Shown here in pieces: positions 1-5,614 of a stretch of DNA of 33,882 nucleotides. The DNA is from a virus, in IMG/VR virus record IMGVR_UViG_3300010883_000198, positions 1-33,882 of that record; one strand, 5' to 3'. The translations under genes were made by a program, and so were the position numbers. The notes beneath the pieces are model-generated. The model worked only from the letters and a program-made list of their open reading frames with translations. It searched no databases and was not told where the DNA came from. Each line of letters opens with the position of its first letter. Positions within the stretch are counted from its first letter, which is position 1.

Positions 1-1
1 C

Positions 2-391
2 GACCTGCCGCAGCTGGCCGACCGCATCGCTGAGGCGTTTCCGCTTGCCACTGTCTACGACTACACCAAGATCCCTAGCCCCCACATACGCACGCGCCGG
101 CATTCGAATTACAGTCTCGCCTATTCAGTCTCAGAGCGGAGCACTGACCGACAGATAAGCGACTGTATCGCACACGGAATCAACTGTGCGATTGTTTTCG
201 ATACACCGAAAGGCGCGCCACTACCAGACACCTACACGATAGCGGGCCATACACTGCCCGTGGTCGATGGTGATATTTCGGATCTCATCTATAGACAGCC
301 CGTGGGCGTCTGGCTCGGTCTCAGGTGGAAAGGCAGCAAGGCTCGACTTGCTGACGGGCTCGCGGCGGGATGGGTACGCAGCGCCGCATGA
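2..391 (+). CDS. conserved phage protein, 5'-truncated (gp88-like)
   Basis: An open frame runs in from the left edge and stops at TGA 389-391, giving 129 C-terminal residues; the start lies outside the window. Landmarks read in order: TVYDYTKIP near the beginning, NYSLAYSVSE, CAIVFDTPKGAPLP, a PVVDGD motif and PVGVWLGLRWKGSKA near the end. This order (YDYTK, NY.L..S.SE, FDT..G.PLP, V.DGD, G.WLGLR.KG) matches from memory a conserved phage family annotated as 'gene product 88'; its function is not established. It begins a run of seven same-strand small genes that probably continues to the left. The family name is tentative, but the coding call is firm because the motifs are well ordered and the reading frame is clean. 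Confidence 0.6.
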   Translation, partial: DLPQLADRIAEAFPLATVYDYTKIPSPHIRTRRHSNYSLAYSVSERSTDRQISDCIAHGINCAIVFDTPKGAPLPDTYTIAGHTLPVVDGDISDLIYRQPVGVWLGLRWKGSKARLADGLAAGWVRSAA

Positions 392-478
392 GTAGGTGTA
401 TGGCTATCTTTGTGATATGCTAGGCAGTAGAGTAGACACGTAACCGTCAACGCGGTAATGGGGGACAAGGGGGCCACA

Positions 479-871
479 ATGGGCACAGAGAAGATCAACG
501 GCTACGACGTGCGCGACTTTACCCCGACGAACGCCCGCCTTGCGTGGGGCTCGACGCTCGCTACCCGGAGATGGTCGCAGCTGTTCACGCCGTCCGCAGA
601 TGTCAAGGCGTGGGACAACGCGCCAGCGGGTACGACGCACACGGTCTACAGTCACCTCGGACGGTGTCATGCGTTTGTGTCCATCAAGATCACCGGGCAC
701 GCGCCGACGCACCGCATCCCAGCGAACGGTGGGTGGATGTCCGACAGCGCGATACGGTGCGCGGTCACCTTCCAAGCCGGGACGGACGACGAGGAGACGC
801 TAACCGGCTGGGTCGTCGAGAACCCGGTCAATTGCTACTCCGGGTATCTTGCTGACCGGCCTATCGGATAA
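479..871 (+). CDS. hypothetical phage protein, 130 aa
   Basis: Not recognised. I chose the ATG at 479 because an AAGGGGG ribosome site lies about six bases before it, whereas the in-frame ATG at 458 has none. The protein begins MGTEKINGYDVRDFTPTNAR, is mixed alpha/beta in composition, has no membrane segment, and contains a TVYSHLGRCHAF stretch in the middle and a WVVENPVNCYSGYL stretch near the end. It has only two cysteines, far apart, so a metal site is unlikely. It follows the gp88-like gene after an 87-base gap and precedes the next gene by 40 bases, so it probably belongs to the same early transcript. Confidence 0.6.
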   Translation: MGTEKINGYDVRDFTPTNARLAWGSTLATRRWSQLFTPSADVKAWDNAPAGTTHTVYSHLGRCHAFVSIKITGHAPTHRIPANGGWMSDSAIRCAVTFQAGTDDEETLTGWVVENPVNCYSGYLADRPIG

Positions 872-911
872 CGACACAAGAAACCACGAACACGCAAGGG
901 GAGAAGAACAC

Positions 912-1121
912 ATGCAGAACCAAAGCACAGACGAGCAGATCGTGATGGGCGTGCTACTGCGCGAGTATAGGCAGACGCACGAAGCATTGGATAAAAGGGT
1001 AAACGATGCGGCTGCGACGGCATTAAGCCATTACCTGGGCTCACTCTCTCGGATGATCACGCGCTACGACCCCAAAGGCCGCAAGGTGGGCGAGATCCTC
1101 GGGTGGGCGGGCAAGTCATGA
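912..1121 (+). CDS. hypothetical small helical protein, 69 aa
   Basis: Not recognised. The ATG at 912 is preferred over an upstream in-frame ATG at 849 because AAGGGGAG sits about nine bases before it and because the earlier start would overlap the preceding gene. The chain starts MQNQSTDEQIVMGVLL and is predicted mostly helical, with charged heptad-like spacing over residues 8-50 and a basic segment RYDPKGRKVGE near the end. Its stop overlaps the start of the next gene in an ATGA junction, so the two are likely translationally coupled. Confidence 0.6.
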   Translation: MQNQSTDEQIVMGVLLREYRQTHEALDKRVNDAAATALSHYLGSLSRMITRYDPKGRKVGEILGWAGKS

Positions 1122-1345
1122 CTAATGCGGACACGTATAGATTCACGGCCGACAACGGCCGAGAGGTATTTGTCCCTGAGACGTGGGTGACCGGCGAATC
1201 ACTCGAGGATGTCGGGCTCTGCCTGGCCTGTGGAGACGAGCGATACCAGACCGAGCCTGACGCGAGAGGATATCAGTGCGACAGCTGCGGCCGGGCTCAG
1301 GTTTACGGCGTGCCCGAGCTGCTGTTCATGGACCGGCTGTTATAG
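1118..1345 (+). CDS. zinc-ribbon protein, 75 aa
   Basis: The ATG at 1118 overlaps the previous stop (ATGA). The second half carries two cysteine pairs, CLAC and CDSC, about 20 residues apart, with aromatic and acidic residues between them; this is the usual layout of a small zinc ribbon. The first half (MTNADTYRFTADNGREVFVP) looks like beta strands. Zinc ribbons of this size in phage early regions commonly bind nucleic acid or host transcription proteins, but nothing here identifies the partner. The stop is followed by a 56-base leader that holds a hairpin repeat. Confidence 0.6.
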   Translation: MTNADTYRFTADNGREVFVPETWVTGESLEDVGLCLACGDERYQTEPDARGYQCDSCGRAQVYGVPELLFMDRLL

Positions 1346-1350
1346 GGGCG

Positions 1351-1382
1351 AATAACGTATGGCCCGATACCGGGCACAAACA
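1351..1382 (+). repeat. leader hairpin repeat, copy 1
   Basis: Contains GGCCCGATACCGGGCACAA (1361-1379), in which GCCCG and CGGGC form a 5-bp stem around an ATAC loop. The same 19 bases recur exactly at 1674-1692, and about ten bases before them match except for transitions. The hairpin lies just upstream of a G-rich ribosome site and the ATG at 1402. It could be an RNA-processing, attenuation or protein-binding element. Confidence 0.6.
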
Positions 1383-1401
1383 GGGGGGGGACAAGCGCAT
1401 C

Positions 1402-1668
1402 ATGCGATTACAAGACAACGGCGCTAGCGTCACAGTGATGGACCCAGACGACGCACCACAGAAAGGTCCGAACGGCGAGGCAGTCACGCTCTGGTGGACG
1501 CGCCAGGACGACCAGGGCGTGTTTCATATGGGTGACTATCGGGATGCGGTAACAGCGCAAGAAGCGATCCCCGCATGTCTCGGCGAACTGCTTCGAGAGT
1601 GCGCCGACGAAGTGGAGCGCCGGGGGATCCGGGACGGCCGTTTCACCGTGGACCCATACAGCGCATAA
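1402..1668 (+). CDS. hypothetical protein, 88 aa
   Basis: Not recognised. The ATG at 1402 follows a run of G residues (1383-1390) that can serve as ribosome site; the longer open frame reaching back to 1276 overlaps the zinc-ribbon gene in another frame and is rejected. The protein starts MRLQDNGASVTVMDPDDAP, continues with a likely beta segment around VTLWWTRQDDQGVFHMGDY, and ends in a helix (AIPACLGELLRECADEVERR). The gene sits between the two copies of the leader hairpin repeat. Confidence 0.6.
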   Translation: MRLQDNGASVTVMDPDDAPQKGPNGEAVTLWWTRQDDQGVFHMGDYRDAVTAQEAIPACLGELLRECADEVERRGIRDGRFTVDPYSA

Positions 1669-1695
1669 TGCACGGCCCGATACCGGGCACAACGA
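1664..1695 (+). repeat. leader hairpin repeat, copy 2
   Basis: Second copy of the 19-base element GGCCCGATACCGGGCACAA (1674-1692), again with the GCCCG/CGGGC stem and ATAC loop, placed between the stop codon at 1668 and the ribosome site GAGGG of the gene at 1708. Differences from copy 1 in the flanks are mostly C/T changes, as expected for a diverging repeat with a kept core. Confidence 0.6.
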
Positions 1696-1707
1696 AGCGA
1701 GGGATGT

Positions 1708-1941
1708 ATGACCGACCGAGACCCGTCCGTTGGGATTGACCACGCCGATCAGCCTGACCGTGATACGACCTATCTCCTCCGCCGCATCCCGGCCAAGCTC
1801 TGGCAGAGAGCCCGAGCACGGGCCAAGGCGGAGGGTGGGGGAAATTCCATGCGCGTGATCCTGATCTCGCTGATCGACTCATATGTAGCATACGGCCGTC
1901 CCGGAAATAAGCGCGCCCGACGACCGGCGGAGCCCTCATAG
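1708..1941 (+). CDS. ribbon-helix-helix-like DNA-binding protein, 77 aa
   Basis: A GAGGG ribosome site precedes the ATG. Residues 20-62 follow the pattern of a ribbon-helix-helix (Arc/MetJ) fold: a short strand TTYLLRRIP, a helix starting at the proline (AKLWQRARARAKAEG), a short turn with small residues, then a second helix MRVILISLIDSYVAYG. The tail is basic. Such proteins are dimeric repressors or regulators; the target is unknown. It is the sixth gene of the plus-strand cluster and could regulate it. The fold is inferred from pattern only, and a plain helical protein remains possible. Confidence 0.55.
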   Translation: MTDRDPSVGIDHADQPDRDTTYLLRRIPAKLWQRARARAKAEGGGNSMRVILISLIDSYVAYGRPGNKRARRPAEPS

Positions 1942-1955
1942 GAAGGCAGACCAAT

Positions 1956-2282
1956 ATGACCCTACGCAGACAGCTCGGTAATGACTACAACCGCTGCCTG
2001 GACGACAGCAGCCACAGTACCTACCCCTCCGCCTACGATCGAGAGATCGACCCGGACCCGGAAATAGTCGAGCTCGAGCTTCTGGTGGATCGGTTGAAGG
2101 CCGAGCGGAATCACTTCGGCTGGCATCGTCGGGAGTGCCGCACCAGCACCAGAGACGACGAAGGTTGTGAGTGTGGCTGGCAGCAGACCCAAACACAGCA
2201 CAACACGCTCTGGGATTTATCAGGCGACGGGACGATTGACATACACCGGGCTATTGACTCATGGAATGACGCCCAAGACTAG
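1956..2282 (+). CDS. hypothetical protein with Cys/His cluster, 108 aa
   Basis: Not recognised. AGGAAGG lies ahead of the ATG. The first half is acidic and helical (residues 30-50, EIVELELLVDRLKAER). A cluster in the middle, GWHRREC followed by C.CGW about eleven residues later, could bind one metal ion. The end is acidic. This is the last plus-strand gene: its TAG (2280-2282) runs into the large hairpin that separates it from the minus-strand operon. Confidence 0.55.
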   Translation: MTLRRQLGNDYNRCLDDSSHSTYPSAYDREIDPDPEIVELELLVDRLKAERNHFGWHRRECRTSTRDDEGCECGWQQTQTQHNTLWDLSGDGTIDIHRAIDSWNDAQD

Positions 2283-2331
2283 AGCTGGAGAGGGGGGGCG
2301 TCCTGCCCCCCCCTTCACTACTCTCCAGCTC
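2282..2331. terminator. large hairpin between convergent operons, candidate bidirectional terminator
   Basis: An outer perfect inverted repeat of 11 bases (GAGCTGGAGAG at 2282-2292 and CTCTCCAGCTC at 2321-2331) encloses an inner stem of seven G (2292-2298) facing a C run (2306-2313) around a short loop. It lies exactly where the plus-strand and minus-strand genes meet, and the minus-strand stop codon (2318-2320) is inside it. There is no T tract on either side, so it is not a standard intrinsic terminator; it may still stop or stabilise both transcripts. Confidence 0.6.
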
Positions 2332-2566
2332 CATCATCCAACACAACCAAGCCTGATCGCGGTTCTGAGGGCCACTCATTCGGTGACGCGGCCCAATCTG
2401 CCCCTCCTGGTAGGTGTAGTATTCTGCGCTGCTGGTTACTCGCTGGTGGGCTGGCCGTCAGGGGCGCATCTACGGGACGCCGAGCTCGCCCAGCAGTGTA
2501 AGTCCACGCCAGCCCTGCAACCAGGGCTAGAAGCATCACCCAACGCCCTAAGCTAATCCTCATCAT
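2318..2566 (-). CDS. small membrane-anchored protein, 82 aa
   Basis: Not recognised. Residues 8-27 (WVMLLALVAGLAWTYTAG) form one hydrophobic segment after a short basic N-terminus, followed by RARRP and a hydrophilic tail rich in Pro, Ser and Ala, so it is probably anchored in the inner membrane. There is no lipobox cysteine, so it is not an o-spanin. It is the last gene of the leftward replication operon and its start overlaps the end of the preceding gene by 14 bases. Either of two adjacent ATG codons (2566 or 2563) could be used. Confidence 0.5.
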   Translation of the reverse strand: MMRISLGRWVMLLALVAGLAWTYTAGRARRPVDAPLTASPPASNQQRRILHLPGGADWAASPNEWPSEPRSGLVVLDDGAGE

Positions 2567-2759
2567 TCCCAGTCGCCATATCGGACGTCAGCAAATCCTG
2601 GAGTTCCCCAAGACGGGCGACGATACAGTCGTCCTGCTGAGAGAAGGCTGCGTGCTGGCGCTCGAGCGCGGCCGCACGGAGCTCGATGGTCTTCACCCAC
2701 TCCCGATGGACGACGGCCGCCGTTCTGCGCTGCTGTGGTTCTTTTTTATCCTCACTCAT
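2553..2759 (-). CDS. small charged helical protein, 68 aa
   Basis: Not recognised. The ATG at 2759 has GGGAGA about nine bases upstream. The chain begins MSEDKKEPQQRRTAAVVH and is rich in Glu, Arg, Gln and Leu with heptad-like spacing over residues 20-58 (EWVKTIELRAAALERQHA), suggesting a coiled coil; the end is acidic (GNDED). It follows the helicase-loader gene by 19 bases and overlaps the membrane protein after it. Its position suggests a minor role alongside replication. Confidence 0.5.
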   Translation of the reverse strand: MSEDKKEPQQRRTAAVVHREWVKTIELRAAALERQHAAFSQQDDCIVARLGELQDLLTSDMATGNDED

Positions 2760-2778
2760 TGTGGTGTTCTCCCTTGTG

Positions 2779-3390
2779 TTATGTCGTCAAGGCTTTCTCA
2801 CGCGCCTTCACGATCCACCGACGTTTGTCGTCCATCTCCTGCGCCATTGCTCGCCACTTCGCGCCCAGCGAACACCCGCACGGTGTTTCAAATGAGACGG
2901 TCCTGAATCCCCGCAGCCCGTGGTGACAGGAACAGGGTGGGTCTGCTGTCTGCGGCGGCATAAGTTCTCGCAAGACCCTGGCGAACCCCTCAGCGGCATC
3001 ATCAAGGCTCAGGCCGTGAGCAACGGCGTCATCACGCTCTGCCCAGGCCAGCTTGAGCGCCTGTGCGAGCTTCACGGCTGGATCGGCCTGTTCCTGTTGC
3101 CGTTGAGCCCGGATGTCTGCTGGGGACGGCTCCAACAGCACCGCGTCCTCGCCACGGGTGTCACGGGTCGCCATGCGGTGCCGGGTGATCTCGTCGCGGA
3201 TATCGGCTGGTTTGGGGAGCCACTTCGATGTCCGCTCCAACTGATGGACTGCCCGCTGGACATCCTCGAGGGGACAATCTTCCAGCGCCCGCCAGTAGAC
3301 CCGCAGCAGTGGCTTCGACATGTCGTCCCGATAGGGACGGGCCATATCCTCCAGCAGTGTGCGAAATACTGGTTTTTCGCTTGCAATCAA
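2779..3390 (-). CDS. G39P-like helicase loader candidate, 203 aa
   Basis: Residues 25-68 contain the pattern of phage helicase loader/inhibitor proteins (G39P/DnaI N-terminal type): VYWRALEDCPLEDVQRAV, then a helix and SKWLPKPADIRDEI, where the W.P.PADIR segment is the usual landmark. These proteins bring the replicative DnaB-type helicase to the origin. The C-terminal part adds a likely metal site, PPCSCHHG and PCGC about 14 residues apart, then a basic helical tail. The start is TTG at 3390, overlapping the previous stop as TTGA, with a G-rich ribosome site; the next methionine is residue 16. Its place after a DUF1376 replication protein mirrors the O-P order of lambdoid phages. Confidence 0.6.
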   Translation of the reverse strand: MIASEKPVFRTLLEDMARPYRDDMSKPLLRVYWRALEDCPLEDVQRAVHQLERTSKWLPKPADIRDEITRHRMATRDTRGEDAVLLEPSPADIRAQRQQEQADPAVKLAQALKLAWAERDDAVAHGLSLDDAAEGFARVLRELMPPQTADPPCSCHHGLRGFRTVSFETPCGCSLGAKWRAMAQEMDDKRRWIVKAREKALTT

Positions 3391-4163
3391 AATGCCCCCC
3401 CATCATCCGTCTCAGCCCGGAGTTGATCGTCGTAGCCGCTGGCTCGACTTTTAAATTTCCCGACCGTGCGCGGCCCTCGCAGAAACTGATCCCGGCTGTC
3501 CTCGTGGCTGAGCCAGGCCACGACCATCCGCTCGAGGTGGGCGTCGTCGGTCCAGAGTTGGCAAATCTCCTGAGCAGCGCCAAAATCCAGGGATGGCTTC
3601 GGCAGATAGTAGGCACCATGACGGTGCGCCCGATGCAAGACGCCATAACGCTCCAAAAAGCGTCCGGCCCTCTCCCCCAACGCCGTCGATTCCGCGGGGG
3701 GAAGGGGGGTATGTATTGCAGAAGCAAATGCAGACGGCAAACTGCAAACTGCAGTGTTGCTGTTTGGTTGCTGTGTGCTTGCAAGCACAATGGAAGGGTG
3801 GTTGCCGTTTGGTTGCTGTGTGGTTACGGTTTGCTTGGGTGGCTGACGTCCACCTCGTGCCGATTTTTCGCGCCATAACTGCTGCTTGGCACGCTCTTCT
3901 TCTTGTCGAGCGTTCCGCAACTTACCGTCACGTACAATCCCAAACATGGGTTTTACTCGACCTCCAAGTTTTCGCCAAGTGCGTGCAGAGATTTGCAACA
4001 GTCGTGCAATCTCGGCGTCGTCATCGGGGATGCCGGCGTCCATCCAGGCGTGGCAGAGGAGGTCGATATACGCTCCCCGCTCTTGCAGTGACATCCGTCT
4101 CACGCTCGAGCTGGACAGCCAGTCGCGTGGGTAGAATTGGAATGCTGGTGACTTATGCCCCAT
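3387..4163 (-). CDS. DUF1376-type replication initiation protein, 258 aa
   Basis: Residues 6-85 match DUF1376 proteins: PAFQFYPRDWLSS, MSLQERGAYIDLLCHAW, then IPDDDAEIARLLQIS and RTWRKLGGRVKPMF, a winged-helix type fold found in phage replication initiators. Residues 105-165 are a low-complexity linker rich in Gln, Pro, Asn, Thr and Ser, and 165-258 form a separate helical domain ending in acidic residues. The gene overlaps the winged-helix gene before it by 11 bases and the helicase loader after it by 4. The DNA coding for the linker is full of short direct and inverted repeats, which may be the replication origin. The domain call is confident; the initiator role is inferred from family and context. 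Confidence 0.75.
   Translation of the reverse strand: MGHKSPAFQFYPRDWLSSSSVRRMSLQERGAYIDLLCHAWMDAGIPDDDAEIARLLQISARTWRKLGGRVKPMFGIVRDGKLRNARQEEERAKQQLWREKSARGGRQPPKQTVTTQQPNGNHPSIVLASTQQPNSNTAVCSLPSAFASAIHTPLPPAESTALGERAGRFLERYGVLHRAHRHGAYYLPKPSLDFGAAQEICQLWTDDAHLERMVVAWLSHEDSRDQFLRGPRTVGKFKSRASGYDDQLRAETDDGGAF
3731..3830. other. candidate replication origin: repeat cluster inside the DUF1376 gene
   Basis: Within 100 bases there are two 24-base direct repeats with few differences (3757-3780 and 3802-3825, core GTTTGGTTGCTGTGTG), a perfect 14-base palindrome GTGCTTGCAAGCAC (3775-3788), an inverted repeat CTGCA-AAC-TGCAG type (3742-3754) and two adjacent GCAAACT units (3737-3750). The cluster codes for the low-complexity linker of the replication protein. 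In phage lambda the origin iterons lie in the equivalent place in gene O, so an origin is the leading explanation; repeats kept only for the repeated TQQPN peptide are the alternative. Confidence 0.5.
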
Positions 4164-4422
4164 CTTGGCCCCCCAGTCGATACCACGTCACCCCTGTCTG
4201 TCGATTCCGGTCATAGGCGGTGACCTGATATCCAGACCGCCGGAGATCCGAGATCCGTCCGGTATATTTTAAGGCCAGGGTGGCGAGCTCCACATTCGTC
4301 GCCGGCCCCTGTGTGAGCCGAGAGAGGATCGCACCGCATTGACGGGAGAGGCGTGTCCGCTCCGCCGGGGCACTGGTGCGGACGATCGAGTCTCGTGCGA
4401 AATCAAAACCGGGCTGACTCAC
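4153..4422 (-). CDS. winged helix-turn-helix protein, 89 aa
   Basis: The GTG at 4422 overlaps the preceding TGA (GTGA), which I prefer over a longer frame that would bury the upstream gene. Residues 28-66 form a helix-turn-helix: AILSRLTQGPATNVELATLA, then LKYTGRISDLRRSGY, and a beta wing TAYDRNRQTGVTWYRL follows. This is the layout of the small phage helix-turn-helix family (PF14090-like) in which the third helix carries the R.SDLR motif. It probably binds DNA, perhaps at the origin in the next gene or as a regulator of this operon. It overlaps the DUF1376 gene by 11 bases. Confidence 0.7.
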   Translation of the reverse strand: MSQPGFDFARDSIVRTSAPAERTRLSRQCGAILSRLTQGPATNVELATLALKYTGRISDLRRSGYQVTAYDRNRQTGVTWYRLGGQDGA

Positions 4423-4724
4423 GCCGTGCCTCCCTTCTCTAGCGCCCACAGGATGGCCCCCTCGACCGTCTCGATGATATCCACCGGGTGGCCCCGCCAG
4501 GCGGCGTGCCACGCCACTTGGTCCTGGGTGAGCTTTCTAGCACTGGGCGCTTTCGCGCCGTCCTTCACCTCGACCATGAAATTGGCCCCTTTGATACCCA
4601 CAACCAGGTCCGGTGTGCCCGACCCTTGGGCCGCGAGGCTCTGCACGGAACAGCCAAGTGTTCGCAGCGCCTGCACGATGGCCGCTTGATTCGCATCGAC
4701 TTTTGCAGCCAGCCGTGGCGTCAT
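4419..4724 (-). CDS. VRR-NUC-type PD-(D/E)XK nuclease, 101 aa
   Basis: The whole small VRR-NUC fold is visible: an N-terminal helix (ANQAAIVQALRTLG), the GTPDLVVG motif with Asp39, then FMVEVKDG with Glu52 and Lys54, PSARKLTQDQVAWH with Gln69, and a closing helix. These residues are the expected metal-binding and catalytic set. Stand-alone VRR-NUC proteins in phages act as structure-selective endonucleases, for example on branched DNA during replication or packaging. The glutamate often found in the first helix is replaced by Asn here, which is tolerated in the family. The gene is coupled on both sides by 4-base overlaps. Confidence 0.8.
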   Translation of the reverse strand: MTPRLAAKVDANQAAIVQALRTLGCSVQSLAAQGSGTPDLVVGIKGANFMVEVKDGAKAPSARKLTQDQVAWHAAWRGHPVDIIETVEGAILWALEKGGTA

Positions 4725-5035
4725 GGCGCACCCTTCTTGCCTCGCCCTTTACTCAGTCTGGTCCCGGAGGCACCATTTCCGGTTTGCCCCCACGCGCTCA
4801 TATAATTGGCCGGGTGCAGACTACTACTGCCCCCTTCAAGTGAGAGCGGGGGGCACACGCCGTCCCGTTCCAGCGCCCCGGACCAGGCCACCTCGTAGAC
4901 CTGACCATACACCGTCAGGAGGGTCGGGGGCGTGACCGGATCCGGCACCGGCAGGAGCTGTGCCAGGTGCGGACCGATGTGGACCACCCGAAAACGGACG
5001 CGTTGGTCGAGAGACTTCTGGCTCGCACCGCCCAT
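4721..5035 (-). CDS. hypothetical protein, 104 aa
   Basis: Not recognised. The stop overlaps the nuclease start as ATGA. The first part (RVRFRVVHIGPHLAQLLPVP, then LLTVYGQVYEVAW) looks like beta strands of a small barrel; the last 40 residues are low-complexity Gly, Ser and basic residues (RLSKGRGKKGAP), probably disordered and able to touch nucleic acid. No membrane segment or metal site is seen. It sits inside a block of nucleic-acid genes and may be an accessory to the nuclease. Confidence 0.5.
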   Translation of the reverse strand: MGGASQKSLDQRVRFRVVHIGPHLAQLLPVPDPVTPPTLLTVYGQVYEVAWSGALERDGVCPPLSLEGGSSSLHPANYMSAWGQTGNGASGTRLSKGRGKKGAP

Positions 5036-5039
5036 GCTG

Positions 5040-5210
5040 TTATGACTGCTCCGGCGTCACACCGAAGGCATAGCGACTGGAGATTGTCACAGCAATGCCC
5101 GCAGCGAACGCTAGGGCGCACGACGTCAGGCCGTATGTGTCGACCAAGGCCACTGCCGTGCTCGCAGCGAACACGGCCACGACGTTCAGAATCAGCGTCA
5201 TGTTGATCAT
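5040..5210 (-). CDS. small two-segment membrane protein, 56 aa
   Basis: The ATG at 5210 has an excellent AGGAGGGG ribosome site seven bases upstream and overlaps the previous stop, so I prefer it to an in-frame ATG at 5255. The chain starts MINMTLILNVVAVFAASTAV and continues through a short polar turn (DTYG) into a second hydrophobic stretch (CALAFAAGIAVTISS), then ends in RYAFGVTPEQS. Two membrane spans in 56 residues could fit a holin or a superinfection-exclusion protein, but its place among replication genes gives no further hint. Confidence 0.55.
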   Translation of the reverse strand: MINMTLILNVVAVFAASTAVALVDTYGLTSCALAFAAGIAVTISSRYAFGVTPEQS

Positions 5211-5614
5211 ATGACTACCCCTCCTTTCGTTAATATCGGTGAGGTCACGCAGCATTGCCCGGATTCCACATCGTCATGGTGCGCCTTACATAAGTGCACC
5301 TTATGCTTCGCCAGGGCGCTATCGCCTCGGCCCCGACGCCCGATACCCCCAATCAGATGATGGACTTCGGTGGCCCGCTCCGTACATCGAGCAACGGTGT
5401 TATCAAGACACGCCAGGAGAACCTCGTGTCGAACATGCTCGCGAATGGGCGGCTTGAGGTCTTTAACGTGAATCGGCATCTCGCAACGACCGCCTGACCT
5501 GACCCGCACCTTGTCGGACTCCTGCGCGTCTCGGCGCTTCCAGGCGCGTGCCCGCTGGCGCTGGGCCTCACTCGCGGTGACGGGATTCTTCGGCTGCGGA
5601 GCAATGTCAGTCAT
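5207..5614 (-). CDS. HNH-like endonuclease, 135 aa
   Basis: The core shows SGGRCE (Cys44), Cys77, the EVHHLIGG motif (His85-His86), then KHKVHLCKAHHDDV with Cys109 and His112-113. This is the usual order of an HNH nuclease with a structural zinc site, where the first His pair is catalytic. The N-terminus is basic and helical. It begins with an ATGA overlap with the gene before it and ends with one into the membrane protein. A stretch of residues 51-71 is encoded by DNA that also occurs, partly inverted, in the neighbouring gene, which suggests that the segment between the first two cysteines was inserted or shuffled. Confidence 0.65.
   Translation of the reverse strand: MTDIAPQPKNPVTASEAQRQRARAWKRRDAQESDKVRVRSGGRCEMPIHVKDLKPPIREHVRHEVLLACLDNTVARCTERATEVHHLIGGIGRRGRGDSALAKHKVHLCKAHHDDVESGQCCVTSPILTKGGVVI
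5402..5458. repeat. shuffled repeat pair, copy 1 (units A and B)
   Basis: Unit A (5402-5428, core ATCAAGACACGCCAGGAG) is followed by unit B (5429-5458). Unit A recurs in the same orientation at 5773-5800 with 18 identical bases at its left part, while unit B recurs inverted at 5697-5726 with about 26 of 30 bases matching. Copy 1 lies in the HNH gene, copy 2 in the adjoining gene. Confidence 0.7.

Noticed and set aside
2318-2759. Rz/Rz1 spanin pair
   Set aside because: The two small overlapping genes include a membrane anchor and a helical protein, but no lipobox cysteine is found and the helical one has no membrane span.
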